Shown: in pieces, positions 16,810 through 24,962 of the stretch | How positions within the stretch are numbered: position 1 is the stretch's first letter | Layout of the letters: each line of letters begins with the position of its first letter | Made by a program: the position numbers and the translations under genes | Notes under the pieces: model-generated | The model's input: only the letters and a program-made list of their open reading frames with translations | Told to the model about the DNA's origin: nothing | The model's database searches: none | Origin: Candidatus Izemoplasma sp. | GTDB lineage: Bacteria; Bacillota_I; Bacilli_A; Izemoplasmatales; Izemoplasmataceae | DNA length: 37,172 nucleotides | NCBI GenBank assembly: GCA_007123975.1 | Contig: SLFZ01000114.1 | Coordinates: 1-37,172, forward strand | Reading direction: 5' to 3'

Positions 16810-17814
16810 GTGACGTTACGCGACGCGCTTTACGCATGCGATACCGACACCATCGTAACCTATTTTGATGAGAACGCCGCCGTCAAACTGCCGGGAGAAC
16901 TCCTCGCAACCGACGGCGACACCACGGCCTTTAAACAGGCCTTTTTCGATGCCGTTGACAACGTCTATGATTATCAAGGAACCCTCGTCATCGACGGCCG
17001 CAAAGACGGCACGGCAGCGCAAGCGAAGCTGAAGCTGTGCGATGAGCGCATCGTCGCCTACTACCAAGAAACACCACGCAACAAAAACCGCTTCCGCTTG
17101 GATCTGTCTTTTTGTGGTACCCTGTATGAAGGATTCCAGCGTCAACCAAAAAAACGCACCATCCAAGGCGAACTCGAATCGGCCCTCGCAGGGCTCATCG
17201 GCAAACCCCTCGACATCCACCCGGCATCCCGCACCGACGCCGGCGTTCACGCAATCCATCATGTTGCACACGTCGACATCGACACACCGCTTTCGCCCGA
17301 GGACATAAAGCGACTTTTGAACAGGATGCTGCCGGATGATATTCGAGTGATTGCTTGCACACGCGTGCCGGGTGTTTTTCACGCCCGCTACGACGCCACG
17401 GGAAAAACCTATCGCTACCGCATCTTGCATGTGGACGATCCCTTCCGAGCCCACCTAACGATGCGGGCAGACAAGATAGACTTTGATATGTTAAAGCCAA
17501 TTCTTTTGCGTTACGTCGGCATCCACGATTTCCAGAATTTCGCCAAAAGCACCGACAAAGACACCGTCCGCACCATCCATCGCATCGATGTCCGTCAAGA
17601 TAACGACGAAACCATCATCGACATTCAAGGCGAAGGATTTTTGCGCCACATGGTTCGGATGATGATTGCCCGCGCTTTAGACGATTACCACAAAAGCAAA
17701 GACACCATCACCGCGACCCTAAGAAACCCCGGAAAACCAATCCCTAAGCCACTTGTGCCGGCATCCGGATTGCATCTTGTCAGCGTCCACTACGAACCGA
17801 TTCACACCACATAA
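16810..17814 (+). CDS. truA: tRNA pseudouridine(38-40) synthase TruA with extra N-terminal domain
   Basis: TruA converts uridines 38-40 of the anticodon stem-loop to pseudouridine. The catalytic core starts near residue 94 (FRLDLSFCGTLYEGFQRQ); the active-site loop is SRTDAGVHA with catalytic Asp143 (Ser replaces the usual Gly before Arg). FHARYDATGKTYRYRI and GEGFLRHMVRMM are also typical. About 93 residues precede the core and resemble no family I recognise; bacterial TruA normally begins at the core. The GTG start lies one base after the ecfT stop, with a weak ribosome site. No internal ATG or GTG with a ribosome site is seen near residue 94, so the extension is probably translated. Confidence 0.9.
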   Translation: MTLRDALYACDTDTIVTYFDENAAVKLPGELLATDGDTTAFKQAFFDAVDNVYDYQGTLVIDGRKDGTAAQAKLKLCDERIVAYYQETPRNKNRFRLDLSFCGTLYEGFQRQPKKRTIQGELESALAGLIGKPLDIHPASRTDAGVHAIHHVAHVDIDTPLSPEDIKRLLNRMLPDDIRVIACTRVPGVFHARYDATGKTYRYRILHVDDPFRAHLTMRADKIDFDMLKPILLRYVGIHDFQNFAKSTDKDTVRTIHRIDVRQDNDETIIDIQGEGFLRHMVRMMIARALDDYHKSKDTITATLRNPGKPIPKPLVPASGLHLVSVHYEPIHTT

Positions 17815-17826
17815 GGCATCCGGCTA

Positions 17827-17855
17827 TTTAAAACCAAGCGCGTTTGTGCGATAAT
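17827..17855 (+). promoter_or_regulatory. Candidate promoter before tmk
   Basis: TTTAAA (17827-17832) and GATAAT (17850-17855) are 17 bases apart, matching the consensus boxes at 4 and 5 of 6 positions. It lies in the 66-base gap between truA and tmk and would serve the tmk-metG unit. Confidence 0.5.
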
Positions 17856-17880
17856 AAACATAACGAAGGAGTGATGGCGT

Positions 17881-18510
17881 GTGAAAGGAATATTCATCAC
17901 GTTCGAAGGCCCCGAAGGGTCCGGCAAGACATCGGTCATCAAAGCCGTTGAAACGGCGCTCAAGCAGCGCGGTATCGACGTGCTCGTCACGCGCGAACCG
18001 GGTGGCGTCGCCATCAGCGAGCAAATTCGGCAACTCTTGCTTGATGTCGATAAAAAAGAAATGGACCCGCGCACGGAAGCGCTGCTTTTTGCGGCGAGCC
18101 GCCGCCAGCACGTCATCGAAGTCATCAACCCCGCCCTGAAGGAAGGTAAAGTCGTCGTCTGCGACCGCTACGTCGATTCAAGCCTCGCCTACCAAGGGCA
18201 CGGACGCGGGCTTGGCATCGACGAAGTCTACCGCATCAACCACTTCGCCATCGACGGAACCCTGCCGGACTTGACACTTTTCATCGACGTCCCGCCCTCA
18301 ATCGGGTTGAACCGTGTGTTCGCTAACGGACGCAACGTCGACCGTTTAGACCTCGAAAGCATGGCGTTTCACGAAAAAGTCTACGAGGGATACTGCATAC
18401 TGGTCAAACGATTCCCCGAACGCATCCGTGCCATTGATGGCACCAAGCCACTTGAACGAGTGGTCGAACGCGCCCTTGAAATGATTGCGACACGCCTTGA
18501 TGAGGAGTGA
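17881..18510 (+). CDS. tmk: Thymidylate kinase
   Basis: Phosphorylates dTMP to dTDP for DNA synthesis. The 209-residue product has the P-loop FEGPEGSGKTS (about residues 8-18), the REPGG segment (about 39-43), and the CDRYVDSSLAYQG motif. GTG is the start, 9 bases after AAGGAG; an ATG 8 bases upstream is in another frame. The product ends in TGA four bases before holB. In Bacillus tmk is also upstream of holB, but with yaaQ and yaaR in between; both are missing here. Confidence 0.96.
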   Translation: MKGIFITFEGPEGSGKTSVIKAVETALKQRGIDVLVTREPGGVAISEQIRQLLLDVDKKEMDPRTEALLFAASRRQHVIEVINPALKEGKVVVCDRYVDSSLAYQGHGRGLGIDEVYRINHFAIDGTLPDLTLFIDVPPSIGLNRVFANGRNVDRLDLESMAFHEKVYEGYCILVKRFPERIRAIDGTKPLERVVERALEMIATRLDEE

Positions 18511-18514
18511 GTTC

Positions 18515-19507
18515 ATGGCGTTTGATACCTTGAGAAAAGCGCAACCGGAAAACGTGCGCTTGCTTGAAAACAACCGCCGGAAAAACCGCCTTGCGCACGC
18601 CTATGTCTTTGAAGGCATGGCCGGCACGAAAAAGATGGATACGGCGCTTTTTTTTGCGTCGATGCTGCTGTGTGATGAAGAAGACGGTCCGTGTGGAACG
18701 TGTAAAAACTGCCGGCGAATCGCCCACGAAACCCACCCCAACGTCTACGTCATCCGCCCCGATAAAAAAACCATCACCAAGTCGATGATCCAAGACCTGC
18801 AAACCGAGTTTCACAAAACCGCTGTCGAAACCGGCGCAAAAATCTACATCATCGACGAAGCGGAGCGAATGAACGCTCACGCCGCAAACGCGTTGCTTAA
18901 GTTTCTCGAAGAACCCCACAACGAGATATTTGCTTTGTTGCTGACAGAAAATGCAACAAAGCTCTTACCGACGATTCGTTCCCGCAGCCAAACCCTGCAT
19001 TTTCACACCATCCCCCACAGCATCATTCTCGAAGAACTCAAAAGCGAAGGTTATGACGATGAAGACGCCCGCGTCGCCGCCGCCCTTAGCCGCACAACCG
19101 AGGCGGCCAAGGCGTGGATCGGCCGCGAGAACTTCCGAGACTTAATCGAGTTAACCACCGCCTTATACGAAGCGTATGCTGAAGGTGAACCGCTCATCAT
19201 CACCTTTGAACGCGAGCATTTTGGTGTGCTTCGCCAGCCGGATGATTACCTCGCGTTTTTCGATGTCATGAGCCTATACCAAAAAGACCTCGTCTATGGT
19301 AAAATGAAGCATTATACCTCAATTGTCTTCCAAAGCCAGCGCCCGACGATGGAGCGGATTCTTCCGCAAAAATCACAAGCGATGCTGGTCGAAGAACTCG
19401 AACGCATGGTCGACGTGCAAGCGCGCATCGACCAATACATCAACGTGCGACTCGCGATGGACAACGTGTTGTTGCTGATGGAAAGAAGGATGAACCATGG
19501 CACGTAA
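18515..19507 (+). CDS. holB: DNA polymerase III delta' subunit
   Basis: A clamp-loader subunit of DNA polymerase III. The 330-residue product has the AAA+ fold: LAHAYVFEGMAGTKKM stands where the P-loop would be but lacks the canonical GKT/S. Next comes a zinc cluster with four cysteines (PCGTCKNC and one upstream Cys), then IYIIDEAERMNAHAANALLK (Walker B and sensor region) and LEEPHNEIFALLLTEN. The IRSRSQ segment (sensor/arginine-finger region) is present. The ATG at 18515 is 8 bases after GAGGAG; an upstream ATG at 18485 lies within tmk. The end overlaps ricT by 11 bases. Confidence 0.93.
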   Translation: MAFDTLRKAQPENVRLLENNRRKNRLAHAYVFEGMAGTKKMDTALFFASMLLCDEEDGPCGTCKNCRRIAHETHPNVYVIRPDKKTITKSMIQDLQTEFHKTAVETGAKIYIIDEAERMNAHAANALLKFLEEPHNEIFALLLTENATKLLPTIRSRSQTLHFHTIPHSIILEELKSEGYDDEDARVAAALSRTTEAAKAWIGRENFRDLIELTTALYEAYAEGEPLIITFEREHFGVLRQPDDYLAFFDVMSLYQKDLVYGKMKHYTSIVFQSQRPTMERILPQKSQAMLVEELERMVDVQARIDQYINVRLAMDNVLLLMERRMNHGT

Positions 19508-20360
19508 CGTCATCGGCATCCGTTTCAAGGAAGCCGGAAAAAAATACTATTTCGACCCCGCTGGCATCGAACTTGTCGTCGGGGATAAGGTCGTGGTCGA
19601 AACCGTTCGCGGCATCGAACTCGGTCGCGTCATCGAAGGCGTCAATCAACTCGACGACGACAAAATCATCGCCTCACTCAAACCAATCATTCGCCGCGCC
19701 ACCGATGAAGACATCGAAAAGGACGAAGCCAACGAAAAAACGATTCCTGATGTTGTGGAAAAATGCGGATTTTACGTTCGAAAACACAACCTCGACATGA
19801 AACTTCTCGGTGCCGAGTATACGCTCGATAAAGCCAAACTCATCATCTATTTCAACGCCGAAGGTCGCGTGGATTTCCGTGAACTCGTCAAAGATCTCGC
19901 CAACGAGTTTCGCGTTCGCATCGAGCTTCGCCAGGTCGGTGCGCGCGACGGCGCGAAGTTTTTAGGCGGCATCGGACCGTGCGGATACTTGCTGTGCTGC
20001 AACACCTTCTTGGGTGAGTTTGAGACCGTCTCCATCCGCATGGCGAAAAACCAAAACCTCTCCCTCAACCCCTCAAACATCTCCGGCCTCTGCGGCAAAC
20101 TGCTTTGCTGCATTCGCTATGAAAACGAAACATACCACGAGTTCAAAACCAAGATGCCGAAGATGAACTCACAAGTGAAAACCCCCGAAGGCATGTGCAA
20201 AGTCATCGCCGCAAACATCATCGACCTTCGTGTCAAAGTCGTCTGCAAAGAAGGCGCTGTCAGACACTACGACGTCGATGAACTATTGGAGATCTACGAG
20301 TATGAAAAAGTCGACCCCAACCAAGACACCAACGACAACCACGACGAAAACGACGCTTAA
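19497..20360 (+). CDS. ricT: PSP1-domain protein RicT (YaaT)
   Basis: In Bacillus, RicT forms an iron-sulphur Y-complex with RicA and RicF that affects RNase Y-dependent mRNA maturation. The 287-residue product shows the PSP1 region with its conserved cysteines: GGIGPCGYLLCCNTFLGEF and SGLCGKLLCCIRYENETY. FYFDPAGIELVVGDKVVVET near the N-terminus is also typical. The C-terminal tail is Asp/Asn-rich and encoded within the overlap with the next gene. It overlaps holB by 11 bases and the methyltransferase gene by 59. No ricA or ricF is in this window. Confidence 0.93.
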   Translation: MARNVIGIRFKEAGKKYYFDPAGIELVVGDKVVVETVRGIELGRVIEGVNQLDDDKIIASLKPIIRRATDEDIEKDEANEKTIPDVVEKCGFYVRKHNLDMKLLGAEYTLDKAKLIIYFNAEGRVDFRELVKDLANEFRVRIELRQVGARDGAKFLGGIGPCGYLLCCNTFLGEFETVSIRMAKNQNLSLNPSNISGLCGKLLCCIRYENETYHEFKTKMPKMNSQVKTPEGMCKVIAANIIDLRVKVVCKEGAVRHYDVDELLEIYEYEKVDPNQDTNDNHDENDA

Positions 20361-21096
20361 GGAAGGCGAAGTCCTCAACCACCTCCTGGGGTTTGAAGGC
20401 ATGGTGATTATCCAACGACGCGACATGTTCAGCTTCTCGCTCGATTCGGTGCTGCTGGCTGCGTTTACTAACGTGCCAAAACGCGTGAGCCGCATCCTCG
20501 ATTTTGGCACCGGGTTTGCGCCTGTGCCATTGATGCTTAGTCGGAAGACGAAAAAGCCCATCACCGGCATCGAAATCCAACCCGAGGTCGCCGATATCGC
20601 CAGACGCAGCGTGTTCGCCAATGGACTCGAGCACCAAATCGATATCCTTGAAGCCGACATCGCCTCCCTCACCAATACCTATCCACACGAAAGCGTCGAA
20701 CTAATTACTTGCAACCCACCGTTTTTTCGCTACACCACAGAATCAAACACCAACGACAACGCTTTTCAAACCATCGCCCGTCACGAAGTGAAGATTACCT
20801 TTGAGACCATGGTCGACACCGCCGCAACACTCTTAAAAGACAAGGGCCTCTTCGTCTTTGTGCACCGCCCAGAGAGGCTAACATCCATCGTCGCTGCGCT
20901 CAACGCAAAACGCATGACCATCAAACGCATGCGCGTCGTTCACGCCCGCATCGATCGCCCGGCACAAATGGTGCTCATTGAAGCGGTAAAAGGCGGCCGC
21001 GACGGCCTCACGCTTGAACCTCCCTTTTTTGTGCATAAAGACGACGGGTCATACACCGACGCCGTCGAGAAATTATTCCGCGACGAAAGAACGTGA
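20302..21096 (+). CDS. tRNA1(Val) (adenine37-N6)-methyltransferase-like protein (YabB/TrmN6)
   Basis: A Rossmann-fold methyltransferase with an S-adenosylmethionine motif ILDFGTGFAPVPL (about residues 65-77) and the NPPF catalytic motif (138-141) of N6-adenine enzymes. LNHLLGFEGMVIIQRRDMFSFSLDSVLLA is the N-terminal signature of the YabB/YfiC group, split here over two segments. The ATG at 20302 is supported by GGAG about 10 bases upstream and gives 264 residues. The first 20 residues are Lys/Thr-rich (run of five Thr), in the zone overlapping ricT. Position before rsmI matches yabB of Bacillus. The target base is inferred from the family. Confidence 0.88.
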   Translation: MKKSTPTKTPTTTTTKTTLKEGEVLNHLLGFEGMVIIQRRDMFSFSLDSVLLAAFTNVPKRVSRILDFGTGFAPVPLMLSRKTKKPITGIEIQPEVADIARRSVFANGLEHQIDILEADIASLTNTYPHESVELITCNPPFFRYTTESNTNDNAFQTIARHEVKITFETMVDTAATLLKDKGLFVFVHRPERLTSIVAALNAKRMTIKRMRVVHARIDRPAQMVLIEAVKGGRDGLTLEPPFFVHKDDGSYTDAVEKLFRDERT

Positions 21097-21101
21097 TCGC
21101 G

Positions 21102-21965
21102 ATGATACACCAAACCACCTACGAATCACCGGCGTGCCTCATCCTCGTTCCCACCCCTATCGGTAACCTCGAGGACCTCTCACCACGTGCGCTTAAAACC
21201 CTAAAAGAAGCGGACCTCATCTTCGCCGAAGACACCCGCCATACCGGCAATCTCTGTCGCCATTTCGGCATTGAGACACCGCTTGAAAGCCTCCACGAAC
21301 ATAACGAACGCGAAAAAACCGACCGCATTGTAGGCGCCCTGCGCGCCGGCCACACGGTCGCCCTCGTCAGCGACGCCGGCACCCCGCTTTTAAGCGACCC
21401 CGGCGCACACCTCGTCCAAGCCGTGCTCACCGAAGGCTTCGCCGTCAGCGCCCTACCGGGCCCCTCGGCTGCCTTGACCGCGCTTGTGGCCTCGGGCCTT
21501 CCGGTCGAACCCCATCTCTTTTACGGGTTTCTCCCGTCTAAGGCCGGCGCGCGCACGAAAGCCCTAGAGACGCTCAAAAAACTGCCATACACACTCATCT
21601 TTTACGAGGCCCCACACCGTATCATCGCAACGCTAAAAGCCATGCACGAGGTGCTTGGCAATCGCTGCGTCACCGTGGCCCGTGAACTGACCAAACGCTT
21701 TGAAACGTACATCCGCACCACGCTGAAAGACGCGGTGACCCTTGACGATCTAAAAGGTGAAATCGTCGTTGTTGTTGAAGGGGCTTCGCCCGAAGACGAC
21801 CCGCTTTCAGGCACCGACGTTGTTGAACACATTCGGCTGCTTATCGCCGATGGACACAGCGAAATGGACGCCATCAAACGCGCCGCCAAAGCGCGAAAAA
21901 TAAGCAAAAACGAGGCCTACATGGCATACCACACTGCGAAAAAAGACCTCGAAGGAAAGGAGTGA
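21102..21965 (+). CDS. rsmI: 16S rRNA (cytidine1402-2'-O)-methyltransferase
   Basis: Methylates the ribose of C1402 in the 16S decoding centre. The 287-residue product has the tetrapyrrole-methylase fold motifs LVPTPIGNLEDLSPRA, FAEDTRHTGNL, VSDAGTPLLSDPG and ALPGPSAALTAL, and later FYEAPHRI. The start is uncertain: ATG at 21102 has a GTGAT partial ribosome site just upstream, arranged as before cysS; GTG at 21093, which overlaps the previous stop, would add three residues. It lies between the yabB-like gene and metG as in Bacillus (there with yazA and abrB nearby). Confidence 0.95.
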   Translation: MIHQTTYESPACLILVPTPIGNLEDLSPRALKTLKEADLIFAEDTRHTGNLCRHFGIETPLESLHEHNEREKTDRIVGALRAGHTVALVSDAGTPLLSDPGAHLVQAVLTEGFAVSALPGPSAALTALVASGLPVEPHLFYGFLPSKAGARTKALETLKKLPYTLIFYEAPHRIIATLKAMHEVLGNRCVTVARELTKRFETYIRTTLKDAVTLDDLKGEIVVVVEGASPEDDPLSGTDVVEHIRLLIADGHSEMDAIKRAAKARKISKNEAYMAYHTAKKDLEGKE

Positions 21966-21970
21966 TTGTG

Positions 21971-23896
21971 ATGAGCAAGACGTTTTACATCACAACACCA
22001 ATCTACTACCCGAGCGGCAACCTCCATATCGGAAACACCTACACGACCGTGCTGTGCGACACCTTAAAACGCTACAAACACGAGCGCGGCTACGACGCCT
22101 TTTACCTCACCGGCATGGATGAGCACGGGAAGAAAATCGAAACCGTCGCCAACGACCGCGGTGTTCCACCGATTGAGCACGTCGACGAACTCGCCGACGC
22201 GACGAAAGAACTCTGGAGCAAAATGAAAATCGACTACGACGACTTTATCCGCACGACCGAAAAACGTCATAAGTCCGTCGTCCAAAAAATCTTTGAACGC
22301 CTTCTTGAAGCAGGCGATATTTACCTGGGCACCTACAAAGGCTATTACTGCATGCCCTGTGAATCGTTTTATACCGATAGCCAACTCGCAGAAAACCACA
22401 CCTGCCCAGACTGCGGACGGGAAACCTCAGAGCTCGAAGAAGAAAGCTATTTCCTCCGCCTGAGCAAATACCAGAAGAAACTTTTGCAATACATCGAAAC
22501 CCACCCCGACTTCATCACCCCTGAAACCAGAAAAAACGAAGTCGTCGCCTTTATTAAACAAGGCCTAAACGACCTCAGCGTATCGCGCACCACTTTCGAC
22601 TGGGGCATCAAGGTCGTCTCCAACCCGAAACACGTCGTCTACGTCTGGATTGACGCGCTTTCGAACTACATCAGCGCCCTTGGCTATGGTACCGACAACG
22701 ACAAACTCTTCCAAAAATACTGGCACGGCGACGAAGTCCTTCACGTCGTCGGAAAAGACATCTTGCGCTTTCATGCCATTTATTGGCCGATTATGTTGAT
22801 GGCCTTGGATATACCGATTACCTTTAAATTGCACGCCCACGGATTTTACATGATGAAAGACGGCAAAATGAGCAAATCCAAAGGCGGCGTCATCTACCCT
22901 GAAACCATCCTTAAATACTATGGGCTTGACGAACTGCGCTACTTTCTGCTTCGTGAACTGCCCTATGGACTTGACGGACTTTTCACCCCCGAAGCCTTCG
23001 TCGAACGCATCAACTTTGACCTTGCCAACGACTTTGGAAACCTCCTCAACCGCACCATCTCAATGATCAACAAGTACTTTAAAGGCGACATCTCCGCACC
23101 GAGTGAACCGCTTGATGACATCGATAACGACCTTCGTGACACCGCCGCCGACGTCATTCGCGCCTACAAAGAAAACATGAACACGCTCAAAGTATCCAAC
23201 GCCTTGCAAGAACTGTGGCGCCTGGTTTCTCGCACCAACAAATACATCGATGAAACGATGCCGTGGGCGCTTGCGAAAGACGAGGAAAAACGACCGACGT
23301 TAGAAAAAGTGCTCTACCACCTCGCCGAATCGCTGCGTCACATCGGGATTATGTTAAAGCCGATTTTGTTGAAAGCTGCCCCGGCGCTCTTTGACCAACT
23401 CGGCATCGGCGAAGATCACACCACCTGGCAAAGCATGACCTTCGGTGAGAAAAAGCATTACCACGTTATCGACAAGCCAACCCCGCTTTTCCCACGCCTC
23501 GATGTCGAGGTGGAGGTCAAGAAACTGCGCGACGAAATCGCCGGCAAAACGAAGCCGGAACCGGCTCCAAAGGCAGACCTCATCTCAATCGATGACTTCG
23601 CCAAACTCGACCTCGTCGTCGCCGAAATCAAAACCGCCGAACCGCATCCCGACGCCGATAAACTTATCGTCCTCACCGTTGATGTGGGCGGCGAGACCAA
23701 GCAAATCGTCGCTGGCATCGCTAAGGATTATGAGCCCGACGCACTCGTCGGCAAACGCGTCCTCGTCGTCAACAACCTCAAGCCCACCAAGCTGCGTGGC
23801 ATCAAGAGCGAAGGGATGTTGCTGGCGGGATCCAACAAAGACAAACTCGAGGTCATCGAAAGCCGTGAACTCAACCCCGGCGATCGCGTCAAATAA
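21971..23896 (+). CDS. metG: Methionyl-tRNA synthetase
   Basis: Charges tRNA-Met. The 641-residue product has the class I signature HIGNTY near residue 20 and KMSKS at 299-303. It has a zinc knuckle with CMPC and CPDC pairs, an anticodon-binding helical domain, and a C-terminal tRNA-binding OB domain (LDLVVAEIKTAEPHPDADKL, then GIKSEGMLLAGS). ATG at 21971 is preferred because AAAGGAG lies 9 bases before it; the GTG at 21962 directly abuts that site. This is the last gene of the tmk unit; no clear terminator follows. Confidence 0.97.
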   Translation: MSKTFYITTPIYYPSGNLHIGNTYTTVLCDTLKRYKHERGYDAFYLTGMDEHGKKIETVANDRGVPPIEHVDELADATKELWSKMKIDYDDFIRTTEKRHKSVVQKIFERLLEAGDIYLGTYKGYYCMPCESFYTDSQLAENHTCPDCGRETSELEEESYFLRLSKYQKKLLQYIETHPDFITPETRKNEVVAFIKQGLNDLSVSRTTFDWGIKVVSNPKHVVYVWIDALSNYISALGYGTDNDKLFQKYWHGDEVLHVVGKDILRFHAIYWPIMLMALDIPITFKLHAHGFYMMKDGKMSKSKGGVIYPETILKYYGLDELRYFLLRELPYGLDGLFTPEAFVERINFDLANDFGNLLNRTISMINKYFKGDISAPSEPLDDIDNDLRDTAADVIRAYKENMNTLKVSNALQELWRLVSRTNKYIDETMPWALAKDEEKRPTLEKVLYHLAESLRHIGIMLKPILLKAAPALFDQLGIGEDHTTWQSMTFGEKKHYHVIDKPTPLFPRLDVEVEVKKLRDEIAGKTKPEPAPKADLISIDDFAKLDLVVAEIKTAEPHPDADKLIVLTVDVGGETKQIVAGIAKDYEPDALVGKRVLVVNNLKPTKLRGIKSEGMLLAGSNKDKLEVIESRELNPGDRVK

Positions 23897-23921
23897 AGCC
23901 TTGTGCCCACCGATAAAACAT

Positions 23922-23950
23922 TTGACATTTAGGGCTAAGTAATATATGAT
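23922..23950 (+). promoter_or_regulatory. Strong promoter for rplM-rpsI
   Basis: TTGACA (23922-23927) and TATGAT (23945-23950) are separated by exactly 17 bases. It lies in the 125-base gap after metG and would give a leader of about 65 bases before rplM. Confidence 0.88.
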
Positions 23951-23987
23951 AAACAACGGTACATTTTCAAAATCTCCCACCAGCCCG

Positions 23988-24005
23988 ATTATAACCCCGT
24001 ATAAT
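23988..24005 (+). promoter_or_regulatory. rplM leader hairpin (candidate L13-type leader)
   Basis: A perfect 6-base stem ATTATA / TATAAT with loop ACCCCG ends two bases before the AGGAGG ribosome site (24007-24012). Bacillota rplM genes are known to have an L13 leader RNA (Rfam L13_leader). The place fits, but I cannot confirm a match to that model. Confidence 0.45.
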
Positions 24006-24021
24006 TAGGAGGCTACTCGCT

Positions 24022-24456
24022 ATGAAAACATACATGGCAAACAACCAAACGGTTGAACGCAAATGGTTCGTGGTCGACGCCAAAGGTCAAACGCTTGGGC
24101 GCTTATCAACCCAAATCGCGACCTATCTTCGCGGCAAGCACAAACCGACGTTCACCCCGCACGTGGACTGTGGAGACTACGTGATCGTCATTAACGCAAA
24201 AGACGTTGAATTAACCGGCAACAAATGGGCGAAAAAGATTTACTACAGCCACTCGCAATACCCGGGAAGCTTAAAGGAAACGCCGGCATCGACCGTGCGT
24301 GACCGCTACCCTGAGCGATTGATCGAACACTCGGTCAAAGGCATGCTGCCGAAAGGCAAATTGGGAAGACAAATGTTCAAAAAACTTTTCGTGTATGCGG
24401 ATGAAAACCACCCGCATCAAGCTCAAAAGCCCCAGGCTTTGGAGCTCGAAGGTTAG
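24022..24456 (+). CDS. rplM: 50S ribosomal protein L13
   Basis: L13 is an early-assembly large-subunit protein. The 144-residue product has KWFVVDAKGQTLGRLSTQIA, LRGKHKPTFTPHVDCGDYVI and GMLPKGKLGRQMFKKLFVY, the family blocks, at the normal length. ATG is 9 bases after AGGAGG. It forms a two-gene unit with rpsI. In Bacillus this pair directly follows truA; here it is separated from truA by six genes. Confidence 0.97.
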   Translation: MKTYMANNQTVERKWFVVDAKGQTLGRLSTQIATYLRGKHKPTFTPHVDCGDYVIVINAKDVELTGNKWAKKIYYSHSQYPGSLKETPASTVRDRYPERLIEHSVKGMLPKGKLGRQMFKKLFVYADENHPHQAQKPQALELEG

Positions 24457-24468
24457 GAGGAAAGGCAT

Positions 24469-24864
24469 ATGGCAAAACAAGTCATGTACCGCGGTACCGG
24501 ACGCAGAAAAAGCTCCATTGCCCGCGTCACCTTGACGCCCGGAACGGGAAAATTCGTCATCAACGGTCGCACCTTTGAACAATACATTCCCTCAGCGGCC
24601 ACACGCCTCGACGTGTTCCAACCGCTCGAATTGACCGAAAACCAAGAATCGTTCGACATTATTGTCAACGTATACGGTGGAGGCATCACGGGACAAGCCG
24701 GCGCAATCCGCCACGGCATCACCCGTGCCCTGCTCGAAGTCAATTCCGACTACCGTCAAACACTGAAGGCCGCCGGGCTCATCACACGTGACCCGCGCGC
24801 CGTCGAACGGAAAAAATACGGCTTGAAAAAAGCCCGCCGCGCCCCGCAATTCAGCAAGCGTTAA
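24469..24864 (+). CDS. rpsI: 30S ribosomal protein S9
   Basis: S9's C-terminal tail reaches the P-site tRNA. The 131-residue product has GTGRRKSSIARVTLTPGTGK, the GGGITGQAGAIRHGITRALL block, and the universal end KKARRAPQFSKR. An AGGAGG site is well placed, 12 bases after the rplM stop. A terminator follows the stop at once. Confidence 0.97.
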   Translation: MAKQVMYRGTGRRKSSIARVTLTPGTGKFVINGRTFEQYIPSAATRLDVFQPLELTENQESFDIIVNVYGGGITGQAGAIRHGITRALLEVNSDYRQTLKAAGLITRDPRAVERKKYGLKKARRAPQFSKR

Positions 24865-24869
24865 TACAC

Positions 24870-24899
24870 AAAAAAGCACAACTTGCTTGTGCTTTTTTT
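24870..24899 (+). terminator. Rho-independent terminator after rpsI
   Basis: An 11-base stem AAAAAGCACAA / TTGTGCTTTTT with a 5-base loop (CTTGC) ends in T7. The A-run on the left arm would let it work in both directions. Confidence 0.93.
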
Positions 24900-24908
24900 A
24901 TACGACCG

Positions 24909-24937
24909 TTCAAAAAACCACCAAAACATACTATAAT
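24909..24937 (+). promoter_or_regulatory. Promoter before gltX
   Basis: TTCAAA (24909-24914) and TATAAT (24932-24937) are 17 bases apart; the -10 is a perfect match. It lies between the rpsI terminator and gltX. Confidence 0.8.
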
Positions 24938-24962
24938 GGGTCTAGACCAAGGAGGATGACCT

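Noticed and set aside
16810..17091. TruA extension as a separate small gene fused by a sequencing error
   Set aside because: The reading frame is continuous, no stop or second ribosome site is present near residue 94, and codon use matches the rest of the gene.
23897..24021. tRNA or small RNA gene in the longer gaps (also 30988-31144, 32339-32479 and 34030-34126)
   Set aside because: No cloverleaf, T-loop GTTCGA sequence or CCA end is visible; the gaps are explained by promoters, leaders and terminators.
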